Part shown: piece after piece, positions 33,585 to 44,476 of the stretch
How the letters are laid out: each line of letters starts with the position of its first letter
How positions within the stretch are numbered: the first letter of the stretch is position 1
Origin: Saccharum officinarum
Taxonomy: Eukaryota; Streptophyta; Magnoliopsida; Poales; Poaceae
Direction of reading: 5' to 3'
NCBI GenBank assembly: GCA_020631735.1
Contig: CM036159.1
Location: forward strand, 19,817,511-19,881,510
Length of the DNA stretch: 64,000 nucleotides
Program-made: the position numbers and the translations under genes
The notes under the pieces: generated by a model
Seen by the model: only the letters and a program-made list of their open reading frames with translations
Database searches by the model: none
Told to the model about the DNA's origin: nothing

Positions 33585-33980
33585 GATTAAATCGCGTTGT
33601 GAAGATCCTAAAGTAACAATGGAGCAGTAACAAGTGCAGCTAATTTGGGGTGCCCATGTAGAGTTGCCGAGTACTTGGGCTTGGCTTGCTTGCCGGCGTG
33701 CGATTGATCTGCTGCAGCGCTGATGACGTGAACTTGTTACAAGGATGCTGCAGCGTGGACTCGTATGTTACGAATTATGGGAAGCTCGGTACGGTGCATG
33801 GATATATATAAGAGAATCCCATACACGTATCTCACGAGTCCGCAGAGAATACGAAATCTCAAGTCCAAGGGAGATATGGCGGCAACTCGTTGTTGCGCCT
33901 GGATGACGGTCCAATTCTTTTCACCAAGCTGAGTCCGGATTCATTACGCATCATCCAAACTCAACTTGGTGGGGGGCATT
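33585..33980. other. Promoter side of the antisense gene and polypurine tract of the gypsy element
   Basis: About 400 bp between the antisense ATG and the LTR. The tract ttggtggggggca at 33966-33978 is a good plus-strand primer for the LTR that follows. On the minus strand this interval would have to hold the promoter of the antisense gene, unless the LTR supplies it. Confidence 0.6.
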
Positions 33981-35646
33981 TGTTTGATGGATTTTTGCCG
34001 GCTCAAAAATCCTCCGTATGCACCGATGTGTTGTACTCGTGCACGCTAGCTATAGTGTACACGAACGAAATGAAAATAGTACATGCTGCGTACACACGCG
34101 TGTATAAGGAAGCTAGTCACAGAGATTGGGACGTTGCATGTGCACGTGCACGTAATGACTCGTCCATGTTAGGCAAGTTGTATACGGATACGACTTGAAC
34201 CGGCCTTATGGCTTGTACGTGCGCCGGACTGCCTCGTATATCACCGCGGTACGCCGGTTTGGCCCATGGAGTGGCGCCAGCTCGAAGGCCCAGGACGTGC
34301 GGCTAGCGGGCTAATGACTTGATCAATACAAGCATTAGAAAACACAAGATACGTACGAGAATTCGTCCAACCAATCAGAGGCTTCTAGAAGGAAGCTCTC
34401 CAGATGGATAAATGACGCTAACCATATCTCGCACGTGAAGAAAAGGACGGCCCCGTATATCTCGCGCAAGCTAACAAACTTCTGGCGGCGTGCGTGTGCA
34501 GCAAAGAGTCCGCTCCCTACCCTAGTTGTTGCCTATATAAAGGAGCCTAGGAGTCCACGAGAGAGGCTAATCACAATTCCCATCCACGTCTACGGAGGGC
34601 AACGCCGCCGCTAGCTGTCTCTTCGTCCAAGCGCACGACGCCCGGCCCGTCCCGTGTACGTGCGTGTACATCCACGAAGAGCAGCGCGCCGCCAGCAACC
34701 AGCCTCTTCGTCGACGCCCGGCCGGTGGCGTGTGCGAGCGTCGTCCAGCAGCCAGCCAGAAGCCGCCGGCGTCTTCATCCGATCCAGCAACCAGCCGGAG
34801 AGAAGCTAGCAAGGGAGATGTCGTCCGCAACGGCGTCCATGGGTGAGAAACCAATCTAATCTAAAGCTTTCGTGTTGTCTTGTTTATGCATGCATGCATG
34901 GGAGCCGCTCTACTACTCCGACGCCGCCTGCACCACGACTTGCCCCGTACACGCACAAGTCTGCTCTGCGGCCTCCGTCCGAGGTGACTTGAAGCCGAGA
35001 TGCTTGCATGGTGCACGTACCCGTGCCCAGGACATATGCATCTACGTACAAGCAAGGGAGATGCAAGCAGTGCAAGTCTTCCTCAACTCTCGAAGATTCA
35101 AGTCTTCCTTGACCACTACAAGATCAATCACGCCGACTCGAGGTCTTCATTGACTACTATGAGTTCAACCCCGCCGGCCAAGTTCCATGGCGTACCCACG
35201 ACGACGCTGCTGAGGAGTCCGAAGCGATCCAAGCTACACCAACCATGCAAGTGCAACCACGACTACACTACGTGCCGTTCGACACCGACGAGGCGAACGA
35301 CACGGGCGGGCGAAGCTGATGATCCAGCTCTGCTACACCGGCTCATGGACCGACGAGGCCATCACGCCGATGCCATCTACATCTACACCAACACACAAGC
35401 ATGGAGATATGAAGCGAAGATTGAAGACGACGACCACAGCAGCAGAATCGGAGGTACTCTGTGAGCCTGACTCACCGGGGTAATTAACTGGGAGCTTTCC
35501 GAGGCCCCAGGAACCAGGAGACCACGACGCCTAGTCATATTGCCGCCAGCTGGCCATAGCGCGCGCATCTACGAGAGCTTGTATTTATTAACTCGTGATG
35601 ATTAATAAAATACTTGTTCTCTTGTTATCTCTGTGTACTCAGTACA
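33981..35646 (+). repeat. Probable LTR of the gypsy element
   Basis: Begins tgtttgatgg directly after the polypurine tract and probably ends cagtaca at 35646, about 1.67 kb. A polyadenylation-type aataaaatac lies near 35605. There is no partner LTR in the window because of the gap, so the ends are inferred. It is followed by ctggcacgcccg, which resembles a primer-binding-site junction. Confidence 0.6.
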
Positions 35647-36107
35647 CTGGCACGCCCGCACTTGTTCCACTTGAGACACCGCCTGCGGCGGGGTGTTTTT
35701 TTTGGTGTCCAAACAGGGTCGTCGCTGATTGCGCGAGGGTGTGGCCGTGTTTGTGGGCGTGTGGCCAGGCGGGCAGGGTGACGATGGTTCGGAACAAAGA
35801 AGAGCGGGCCCGCCGACGTGAACCACCGAGCTGACGGGTGGACGGGCGCGCCGCGCTGGGTGTCAAGCCGCACCCGCGCGTACACACCACAGTACCACAC
35901 CACGGCGGATGATGGATCACCTGCCACTGCCACCGACTACGGTGCGGTCAGTGCTTCAGTAGAGCGCAACAGGGCACCGATTGCCAGACTGCTGCATCAC
36001 ACATGTGTGCATCTGGGTTTCTATAAAGCTGATAACGACTGTGATTCAGGAATCGAAGAGTCGGCGCAGTCCCAGAGATCATCCCTCCCATGTGGGCAAA
36101 GAGCCAG
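35647..36107. other. Intergenic, no gene seen
   Basis: GC-rich spacer after the gypsy LTR. The open frames on both strands have no recognisable similarity. Confidence 0.45.
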
Positions 36108-36741
36108 AACTGAGTGTATCAGAAGCATCGAGATTCGAGACCGATTAATCTGCAAGAAGAAAAAGACGAGTGAACGTTAGCATATAGAATTAGGTTAGTC
36201 GTCCACCTCAGTGTGGCTAAGGTGCATCACGAAGTCACAATTGCACACGGGTTAGATAACAACAGTAGGTCTCCTTTAACGATTACAAAGCAAAGATTTT
36301 GTACTTACCAATTCGTGTTTTGAAACTATTTTCTCTTTGGAGGGCTATATGGTTACAAAGCTGTAGTAGATTAGTAGGACACAACTGAATTCAGTGTTGG
36401 TTGGGTTCCACTACTCCAAGACACTTTTCAATTCTGAAAGAACTGTGTATCAGAAGCATCAAGACTAATTTACCTGCAAGAAGAAGATGAGCGAACAGTA
36501 CATAACAACAGTAGGTCTCTTTTAACAGAGTCACAATTGACACAAGTTAGATAACAAATTAACAACAGTAGGTCTCCTTTAAGTGTAGCAACTACATATG
36601 TAAAGATTAGTTTGCACTTAACATTTCACGTTTCAAGAAATTAGTTTGTTGGAGGGCTGTATGGTGGTTAGGACACAATTGCGTTAAGTACTTCAGTGCT
36701 TGGTTGGCGTTCCACTGCTCCAAGACAGTTTTCAGGACTGG
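36108..36741. repeat. Diverged tandem duplication of about 320 bp
   Basis: Unit A (36108-36437) and unit B (36440-36741) share, in order, tgtatcagaagcatc, tgcaagaagaa, gtcacaattg, aacaacagtaggtctcc, ggagggct(a/g)tatggt, aggacacaa and ttccact(a/g)ctccaagaca. Unit B also repeats the acaacagtaggtctc block internally. Confidence 0.8.
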
Positions 36742-36839
36742 AAGACTAAAATAACGAGCACAAAGCAAGAAGACAATTTTACAAGTGGAACATGGTGGAG
36801 TAGTAGCCGGCCAGCACACCAACAAATTATAGGGCGTGA

Positions 36840-36951
36840 GCGTGAATGTAACAAAATACTAACCCGAGCAGTGGATTCGGTGTGTCATAGGACCATTTCT
36901 TTCTATTAATACAATGACACGTAGTTCTCCTACGTGTTCGAGGAAAAAAAC
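36840..36951 (+). mobile_element. Short LINE 3' end
   Basis: The sequence ctattaatacaatgacacgtagttctcctacgtgttcgaggaaaaaaa is the usual 3' terminus plus A-tail of grass L1 elements. Only this end is recognisable. Confidence 0.55.
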
Positions 36952-37299
36952 AAGAATACAAGCATGAAGGTCCAAAACAAAATTCCTTTCACAGTTATGA
37001 TTCAATTTAACCATTGATATAGCTGTTACACCTACAGTAGGTGACACAATAAGCATACAGACTCATTGACTAACCATAAAATTTCACTGGAAAAACTTAC
37101 TGCAGAATCCAGAATACATAACAAATTCCATTCCCCTTGCATGTCTTCTGAATTAATAAGCATACATTTAGGCTACAGAGAGGTGTTTTTTATATTTTTC
37201 CAAGCCTTCAACTGAAAAAAGAAAAGTGCTTTCAAACTGGAAGCATTAAAATTAAATTAAACATGCATGAATTATCTTCAAGAAGCTTTGTTTTTTTTT

Positions 37300-37488
37300 A
37301 TGTTTTGCTGTTTTATTTCTTTTCCTTTGCTTCTCTTTGTTTAGTTGCCACTATTTGTTCCTCCTTTTTCCTTTAGTTTCTTAGTTTGCCTTTTGTTTTC
37401 CTTCAGACTTTTTCTACCTTTACTCATTGTTTTTCTTAATATAATAATGACAGGCAGCTCTACTCCGGTTGAAGAAAAACTAGTGCTT
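37300..37488 (+). mobile_element. Second short LINE 3' end
   Basis: A T/C-rich stretch leads to ttaatataataatgacaggc and agctctactccggttgaag, a variant of the same L1 3' terminus. The A-tail is worn. Confidence 0.45.
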
Positions 37489-38250
37489 GCATAAGAACAT
37501 TCATCCCATCACTCACTGGTTTATGATCAGACAACAGAATATGCAATCAGCATAATGATATACACCTGTTTTTCATGGTAAATGTAACGAATTGGGGAGA
37601 TTTTCCAAAACTTCATTATAAAAATTCTTCTTGTCCAACTGGAATGGTGGAGCACTCAATTCAAAAGAGAACCCATAGCACCTATCATCGTATTTCGGTG
37701 AAACCAGCCCATCGTACCTGTGCTTAGACTTGAGCTTGAAACACTATTTGTAGTATATTTACATCCTCTGGAGTACCACCACTGTAATCTTCACTCTCTG
37801 TGTAGCAGAGGTGCCCAGAAAAGATCCAGTAGACAGATTCAAATTTTTGGAGAGGGGAGCTGTAATTTCTCTACTGTTCTTCTGAAGCTGGTTCAAATCA
37901 TGTGAGTTATCTTACATTGCCAAAAGTTTGAGGAACTGGGTGAAGTAGAGTGTCATGACAATAATGTTCAAAATAACTGTACTCAATTGCAATATATTTA
38001 GAGCATAATTCTCCACCATGAAAGCATTCATGACCTGCCAACAGAATTTGCTGATTGCTACTGTTTAGAACCACATATCCTTGAATACCTGTGCAAGTCA
38101 CTGCATCAAGAGAACCCACATTCAGGAAGTTAATTTATCCATCAACTCTATTCTGCTACTTTACCTTCCTGAAAATTGAGAAGGCACAGTAATCCTCATT
38201 TGTTCAGAAGTCAGAACTGTTCCCACTGCTGACCAACCATCACAACAAAT
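37489..38250. other. Region downstream of the PPR gene
   Basis: Probably holds the 3' UTR of the PPR gene (minus strand). Otherwise AT-rich, with no gene recognised. Confidence 0.45.
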
Positions 38251-40620
38251 TCAAGTAGTAAGTTCCCATATCAGCAAATCCAAGATTTCATAAATTTCCA
38301 ATGACAAAGGATGCTTCCCTTTCCAAGAAAAGAAGGCATGATATTGTCCCCTTAATTGCAACCAGCTGCACCCACCATCTTTCTTAAGGCTAGCTCCTTG
38401 CATCAGTATCCTCGTCTCAGCAGCATCTTTCCATTTACCACACGATGCATACATGTTTGAGAGTAACACATAGCCTGCTGTATTATCCTTCTCCAACTCA
38501 TGAAGTTTCTTTGCTGCCCTCTCACCAATCTCCTTGTTCCTGTAAGTGTTGCAAGCACTCAGAAGAGATGACCATGAACTTGTGTCTGATTTACTTCGAA
38601 CCTTCAAGAGAAGCTCTTCTGCTTCTGGCAGACGGCCAGCCCTAGCTAGGACATCAACCATACAAGTGTAGTGTTTATCTTTAGGTGGGATGCCATGTGC
38701 CTGCATTGTTTCAAAATAATGTATGGCTTGCTCCACCAAACCACAGTGGGAACAAGCAAATAGAATAGCTAGAAATGTATGCTCGTTTGGTGCTATTCCA
38801 TTTGCTATCATATCCTCAAACAACAAAATAGACTCTTCAGCAAAGCCATTTTCTGCAAGTCCCTGAACCATGGCAGTCCAAGTGATATTGTTTTTTTCAG
38901 GCATTTGATAGAACATCTTCCTGGAGCTGTACAAATCCCCTGACTTGGCATACATGTCACTAAGTGCAGTCCCCATAAAGATGCTATCTTCGATTCCAAG
39001 CTTGACAATCTCAGCGTGAACCATCTTGCCCATCTCTAAAGAGCACAAGTTTGCACATGCAAGAAGAACACTTGACAAGGTGATTTCCCCTGGAATCTGT
39101 CCTGAAGCCAACATTGCACAGAAATAATTTAGTGCATCACCAAATCGTCGATTTCCTGCATAACCAGAAATCATTGTATTCCACGAAACTGAATTCCTTG
39201 CAGGCATCTTCTTGAAGAGATCCTCTGCTTCCACCATTTTCCCATTCCAGCTATAACCTGAAATAAGAGAGTTCCAGCATACTGTGTTCTTTTCTGGGAG
39301 GGAATTAAAAACCCTTTGGGCGTCAGTACATTGTTTGCATTTGCAGTACATGTCAATCAAAGAGCTGGATACAAAAAAATTGGTACTAGAGCCCAACTTC
39401 AGTGCATTGGCATGTATCCTTGTTCCTCCTCTTAAGTCTTGAAGGGTAGCACAAGCGCTGAGCACACTAGAGAAGCATGAAATGTTTGGCCTGCAACCGT
39501 CAGCAAGCATTTGACTGTAAAGCCTCAATGCTTCTGAAGGATCACCTTTCTGCTCATGCCTTGCAATCAAAGTACCCCAGGAGACCTCGTTCCTCTCAGG
39601 CATTGCATCAAGAACCCGTCGTGCTCCTTCGAGGTCACCCAAGTCCGCATACACATCAAGTAATGCAGTCCATGAGACGACATCCCTCACCTTCATGTCA
39701 TCAAACACCCTGTGTGCTGCAGCTGCATCTCCCATTCTTAGATACAAAGTGATCAAAGAATTTTGTACCTCAATACTCTTTTCAAACAAGTTGCATTTGA
39801 TTGCCAATCCCACCACACCCATGGCAAGATCAAATTCACCTGCACCAACACAGGCCTTGATCACACAAATCAGAGTAACCACATTAGGTCTCACACTGCA
39901 GCTTAGCATCTTGCGAAACACAAGGAATGCATCCTTATGGAGTTCATTGCGGGCAAACCCAGCAATCATGGCTGTGAAGAAGGCAACCGAGTAAAGTGGA
40001 CATCGTTCATATAGCTCAACTGCATCCCTCACAGACCCACGCTTCATGAGCGCGTCGACCATGGTTGTGTACGACACGATACTCTTCTCGGGCATTCTGT
40101 CGAACAACCTGCGGGCAGAGGCAATGTCCCCGGCCTTCACATGCTCCGACACCATGAAGTCGTAAGTGAAGGAGGATGCAGCATCGGCGGCAACGCAGTC
40201 TCGGAAGGCCTGGTCACGGTCCGCGGCGCGCGCGAAGTTGGCGTAGGCTGTGAGGAGGTTCGATGCGACGGAGCGGTCGGCAGCGAGGCCAGAGCGGAGG
40301 GTGTGCGCGTGTAGGGAGAGGACAAGCGGCAGGAAACCGGAGGAGGGCGCGTAAGCGGACGTGGCGGTGGAGGCGGCTCTCGTAGCGCGGCAGTGGCGGA
40401 GGAGGGAGGCGCAGGTCTCGGAGTAGGACTTGAAGGCCTTCGCCGTGGGCGCCAGCGGTGGGCCGTTAGCCAGGCGGAGCTTGAACGCCCTTATCGGGAG
40501 GGTTAAGGGAGAGAGGTCTTTCTCCGGCTTACTCCTCGTCGTCGGCGAAATCGGCGCCTTGGCCACCTCCGGCGATGGCCGTGGCGGCCGTGGCCGCCTC
40601 GTGCGGACCGTCGCTCTCAT
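38251..40620 (-). CDS. Pentatricopeptide repeat protein, PLS class with E-type C-terminus
   Basis: Intact intronless gene of 789 codons. An Arg/Pro-rich start (MRATVRTRRPRPPRPS) suggests an organelle transit peptide. About 15 PPR motifs follow from residue 150, with hallmark phrases VVSWTALLDVYADLGDLEGA, NTVCWNSLISGYSWNGKMVE, SVSWNTMISGYAGN and NITWTAMVQGLAENGFAEES. Near the C-terminus HYTCMVDVLARAGRLPEAEE, WSSLLSACNTYRN, AGYVLLSNMYASCGKWKDAA and GGCSWLQLRGQYHAFFS mark E/E+ motifs. The DYW deaminase domain is absent. Such proteins bind organelle RNA and usually direct C-to-U editing with a partner deaminase. The start is the first ATG of the frame. Target RNA is unknown. Confidence 0.93.
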   Translation of the reverse strand: MRATVRTRRPRPPRPSPEVAKAPISPTTRSKPEKDLSPLTLPIRAFKLRLANGPPLAPTAKAFKSYSETCASLLRHCRATRAASTATSAYAPSSGFLPLVLSLHAHTLRSGLAADRSVASNLLTAYANFARAADRDQAFRDCVAADAASSFTYDFMVSEHVKAGDIASARRLFDRMPEKSIVSYTTMVDALMKRGSVRDAVELYERCPLYSVAFFTAMIAGFARNELHKDAFLVFRKMLSCSVRPNVVTLICVIKACVGAGEFDLAMGVVGLAIKCNLFEKSIEVQNSLITLYLRMGDAAAAHRVFDDMKVRDVVSWTALLDVYADLGDLEGARRVLDAMPERNEVSWGTLIARHEQKGDPSEALRLYSQMLADGCRPNISCFSSVLSACATLQDLRGGTRIHANALKLGSSTNFFVSSSLIDMYCKCKQCTDAQRVFNSLPEKNTVCWNSLISGYSWNGKMVEAEDLFKKMPARNSVSWNTMISGYAGNRRFGDALNYFCAMLASGQIPGEITLSSVLLACANLCSLEMGKMVHAEIVKLGIEDSIFMGTALSDMYAKSGDLYSSRKMFYQMPEKNNITWTAMVQGLAENGFAEESILLFEDMIANGIAPNEHTFLAILFACSHCGLVEQAIHYFETMQAHGIPPKDKHYTCMVDVLARAGRLPEAEELLLKVRSKSDTSSWSSLLSACNTYRNKEIGERAAKKLHELEKDNTAGYVLLSNMYASCGKWKDAAETRILMQGASLKKDGGCSWLQLRGQYHAFFSWKGKHPLSLEIYEILDLLIWELTT

Positions 40621-40966
40621 GCTCCCATGATTCGAACTTCGAAAGACTTTCCGCTGTTGGGAACTTCGCTCTCTCCTCTTTAATCATGCGCGAATAGCGC
40701 GATAGTGGGCTGCTCAGCTGGGCTGGCTGGGCCAAATTGGCCCGGATCAGTACAGTAACACATCAACACGAATACAAAGCCGACGATATGAACAAAGCAA
40801 GCAGCATGATTCCATGATGTTATTGCAATTTCTGGCGAATATATTTAGATTACAGACAAATCGTGCTATGTGCCACAACCTGCGGTCATTTCTAACTATC
40901 ACTCTCAGCAAGGAAACGCTAGAAACAAGAGAATTCTGCACTCTACAGCAGCGCTGCCGGAGATCC

Positions 40967-42781
40967 TCACTGGGATTTCTCCATCCCGTAGGTATCTTCA
41001 GCTCCACTGGCCACCTTTCTTCTTCTCTCTGCTATCATCTCGGTGTATGCCTGAGAGAAGCCACCACAGGGTCAGTTCTATTCTATCATTCTTTGAACTA
41101 CGTTTGTAACACAACACTAAAGTAGCAATGTTTAGAACAGGGGTTAGGCCAAAGGTATTTGACACAGAAGAAATGCTTAATTGACTGATATGCTGCAGCT
41201 TGAGATTGGAACTGGTAGAACAGACAATGCTCCTGACTCCTGACTAATAGCCATCTCAATATATGGAACTAGAGAAGTTTTGAAGCTAGTAAGCAACTCA
41301 GCATTCAGAGCTTTGGCATGGATGATGAATAGTTGCTACCCTTTGCATATGTCAAACTAGTTGCAAGGTAAATCTGCAATGATTTAAGTGTACCATTGGC
41401 AGTTTGAAAGCACCATATGCTAAAGACGATACAAAACTATGTCAAAGCACATGTGTTATCTTCCTTGATGAACACTCTGAAAAAAAATTCATGATTATTG
41501 AAAGAACTAAACTGAAGCCTGGATCACACATTATAAGAACAAATTCTGATCAATCATCTAAGAAAATGAAGTCGTAAAACAGAAATTAAATTGTTAGAAA
41601 AAATTATGTGCAAACCTTAGGGTAGGAGTAGAGAAATATGTACCACCATGCACATATTACAAAAGAAACTCCAGCAGTAATTACAGCAGATTGGATAAGC
41701 ACCCAACTACTGGCGACCGCAACAGTTCCCGTAAGCAATATTGTCCAAGGCTGACACCTGAAAAGAGGGGAAATATAAGACTTGAGCATAGAAGCTAAGC
41801 TTACAGAAGAAAAGTTATCTTCACATAAGGTAAACTCATGATGTTTGATAGAAAACAGCAACGTGAGAAGAGGTGTGGAAAAATCTAATAACTCCTTTCT
41901 AGACTATAGATATGGCGCTATTTGCATAGCTCCACTACCTCATGATGAATTTTGGAAGGTGAATGTTGTTATTGTGTACTGTACAAGAACGACAGGCAAT
42001 AAAAAGAAAGGGCTTGTTTACACTTTACAGCAAACAATGAAAAAAATTGAAAGGGCTAAGCATGGAGCAGACTCCTGCAACAAAATTTGATGAGCTATTC
42101 ATTCAAAGAAATGTTGGCCTGTTCGTTTCGCTGAAATTTGGCTTATAACGATGCTTATGCCGTCAGAACAGGGCCGAAGTTCATGTCTATTGTATTCAGT
42201 ACACACGCCATTCAAAAATTGTCGTCAGGGCCACATCTGAATTTATGTAATTTTGAATTTTCTTTTAAAAAACAAACAAGCAGGAGAAATAATTTCGAAT
42301 CTAGCTACATCTGACAATAAACAAAGCTACGATAACAAATTTGGGGCATCTCTACGATGTGTTGGCAAATAAACCATCCTTAAATGTCTACACCATCATA
42401 ATCTTCGCCAATTTTGATCAATGCAATGCCCAGCAAGAAACAACTACGGAGGAGCAAAGGAACGCACCAGGCAGGCTTGGTGTCCCAGACAGAGTCGTAC
42501 TCGAGGGACAGGTAGTTGAGGTACCCATCCATGTCGTCCACCACCCCATCCTCATCAAAGAACGCCGCCGCGCCGCTCTTGCCACCCTCCCCCTTGCCCC
42601 CGCCGCCGCCACCTACACGCGCCACGCCGGCGCGCCTCTGGCTCCTGCCGCAGAGCTGCAGCCTTGTGGTGGCAGCGGTGGCAGCACAGGAGAAGAAAGG
42701 GGAAGCCGCGGCTACGGCCGCGCGGGTGTCGCATGGGCAGGGCGGCGGCGTGGATGGGTAGAGCAGGCAGAGCGCACCCAT
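40967..42781 (-). CDS. Small predicted plastid membrane protein (DUF6737-like)
   Basis: Three exons, 42781-42468, 41757-41616 and 41050-40967, join at GT-AG sites to 179 residues. The N-terminal part is Ala/Ser/Arg-rich (AAVAAASPFFSCAATAATTR) like a chloroplast transit peptide. The conserved core is YLNYLSLEYDSVWDTKPAWC and QPWTILLTGTVAVASSW, then a hydrophobic segment (SAVITAGVSFVICAWWYIFL), giving two membrane helices, and a charged tail (YTEMIAERRRKVASG). The core resembles a small family shared by plants and cyanobacteria that I recall as DUF6737; the name is from memory. No function is known. Two of the exons are too short to be seen as open frames. Confidence 0.75.
42116..42175. mobile_element. 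Mini-MITE, 60 bp
   Basis: Sixty bases from ggcctgttcgtttcgctg to cagaacagggcc, with ggcctgttc inverted at the other end and a ggcttata core. Same family as the 134-bp element at 50200-50333. It sits in intron 1 of the small membrane-protein gene. Confidence 0.6.
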
Positions 42782-43390
42782 TTCTTGGCTTGTGCTCGCA
42801 GTACGGCACGGCCTCCTCTCCCTAGAGCTGCTTCCGTCCGGCGGCTGCCGATGCTGCGGTTATGGCCAGTGTTTGCTTTGATTTCCTGGAAATTTTTTGT
42901 GCCGTATATCATCTTGCAATTAAAAGATTTTGGAAATTCTCAGAGGTTCCGGCCCAATAGAAAGTAAAGCCTTCATATTGGAGAATGGAGATGGCCTGTT
43001 CTTGCAACCCAGATCCTCACGACAGTGTTACTTGCTAACGGCACGCAGTATCAGCAAAATATGAGCACTAGCGCGGTTTGTAACAAGTCCTTTTTATCTA
43101 TTTGCCTCTACTCTAATTAAATTAAATCAAATCTTAGAGTTACTTTAGATAGAACTTTTATAGGTTTGACAGAATTTAATATCAATAATTATATAACACA
43201 AAAGTAGTAGTATTAGATACACACCATGAAATATGTTTTCATAGTCTACTTATTTGGTATCATACATGTTAATTGTTCCCTTTAAAGTTGATCAAACTTA
43301 TAAAAAGTTGGCTTAAGACAGGTATAAAAAATGATTTATTTGGGAACAAAGAGATTATTTGACTATCTTAGCGATCTGATTTTCTTTCTC
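42782..43390. other. Intergenic, promoter side of the small membrane-protein gene
   Basis: GC-rich close to the gene, then AT-rich. No gene or clear element. Confidence 0.5.
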
Positions 43391-43732
43391 CAACCTTAAA
43401 ACTGGAAATTTTACACCCCCCCTAACTCTTGTAACTATTTATACCTCTCTACCAAGATTACAAGTGGTATTCAAGGTGGTTTCATCTCTTTAGTTTAAAA
43501 AACTCATAAATACATGATAAAAAAATTAAACAATGAAAAATGTATCTAATCTTTTAAAAAATCTAAGAAAGAATCTAGAGACAGATTGAGACAGACATGT
43601 TCATGTGCCACCGGACCCGACCTGCTCGAAAGTAACCCGATCTGTCATTATGTTGGGGGTTGGAGCCATGATTTCGACCCGTGGTGCAACCCAGAATGGG
43701 AAAAAAAAAAGATACAGCCCGACCCGACCCAC

Positions 43733-43800
<68 letters not shown>

Positions 43801-44476
43801 TGGGCTAGGACCAAAGATTTTGACCCAATCATATTTGTCTGGCCCAACGTTTGATCAGGTCTAGATTGAGATACGAAAAAAATAAACAAACATTCAAAAC
43901 CCGTGAAAGGATATCTAAAAGGTTCTAAAAATTAGATTTAGCTCAATAAAATTAGGAAAATATCTAGAAAAAATAGAAAATTTTCAAAATATGGTAGTCG
44001 ATGTCTAAACATATTTTGAAAACTTTTCATAACAAAAACATGAGATTCAACTAGAGTGTATTCAAACATAAATGTATGTTGCATTCTTGCTAGTCGCATA
44101 TATTTTTTATTATGTAAAGTTTTTGACAAGCATTTAGGCATAAATTAGAATGTTTTCGATTTTTTCTGATTTTTTCGATTTTTTTCATTTGCTAGACCTA
44201 AATATACTTTTGGAAGTTTCTATAGATATTTCCACGAGCTCTAAATATTTAATATCTTATAAGGGTTTTTGGTCCCAATCTATCTCTAGATTTTTTTCTC
44301 ATGACAATTTTTTAAAAACGTAAAGATATTTTTGCGTTTTTAAAACTTTATCATCTATTTGTTGTTTTTTACTGAAAAAGATGAAACCATCTTGAAAATC
44401 ACTTCTAATCCTGATCAAGAAGTGATTTAAACGATTATAAGAGTTGAGGATTAAAGTTGTCCATTTTTAGAGTTTA
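43391..44476. repeat. Large degenerate inverted repeat, about 1.1 kb
   Basis: The left arm (43391-43592) and the reverse complement of the right arm (44271-44476) share taactcttgtaac / caactcttataatc, ggtggtttcatct / atggtttcatcttttt, and aatctagagacagattgag / aatctagagatagattggg, about 65-70% by eye over 200 bp. The interior is AT-rich with a GT microsatellite. Probably an old foldback-type DNA element. Confidence 0.6.
43735..43797. repeat. (GT)n microsatellite
   Basis: About 31 uninterrupted GT dinucleotides. Open frames that run through it are artefacts. Confidence 0.97.

Larger units (their letters stand above)
24860..35646 (+). mobile_element. Ty3/gypsy retrotransposon, Tat lineage, 5' end lost in the gap
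   Basis: Visible parts in order: protease/RT linker, reverse transcriptase, RNase H, a remnant of the second (archaeal-type) RNase H, integrase, a long non-coding 3' part with tandem repeats, a spliced antisense gene, a polypurine tract near 33968-33978 and an LTR. The double RNase H, large 3' region and antisense gene are marks of the Tat group (RIRE2, Cinful, Grande, Retand). Coding lesions show it is decayed. Confidence 0.85.

Noticed and set aside
42341..42967. 208-codon + strand frame
   Set aside because: Antisense shadow of exon 1 of the small membrane protein, whose three exons splice cleanly on the minus strand.
43575..43889. Open frames with (HT)n or (CV)n repeats
   Set aside because: They are translations of the GT microsatellite.
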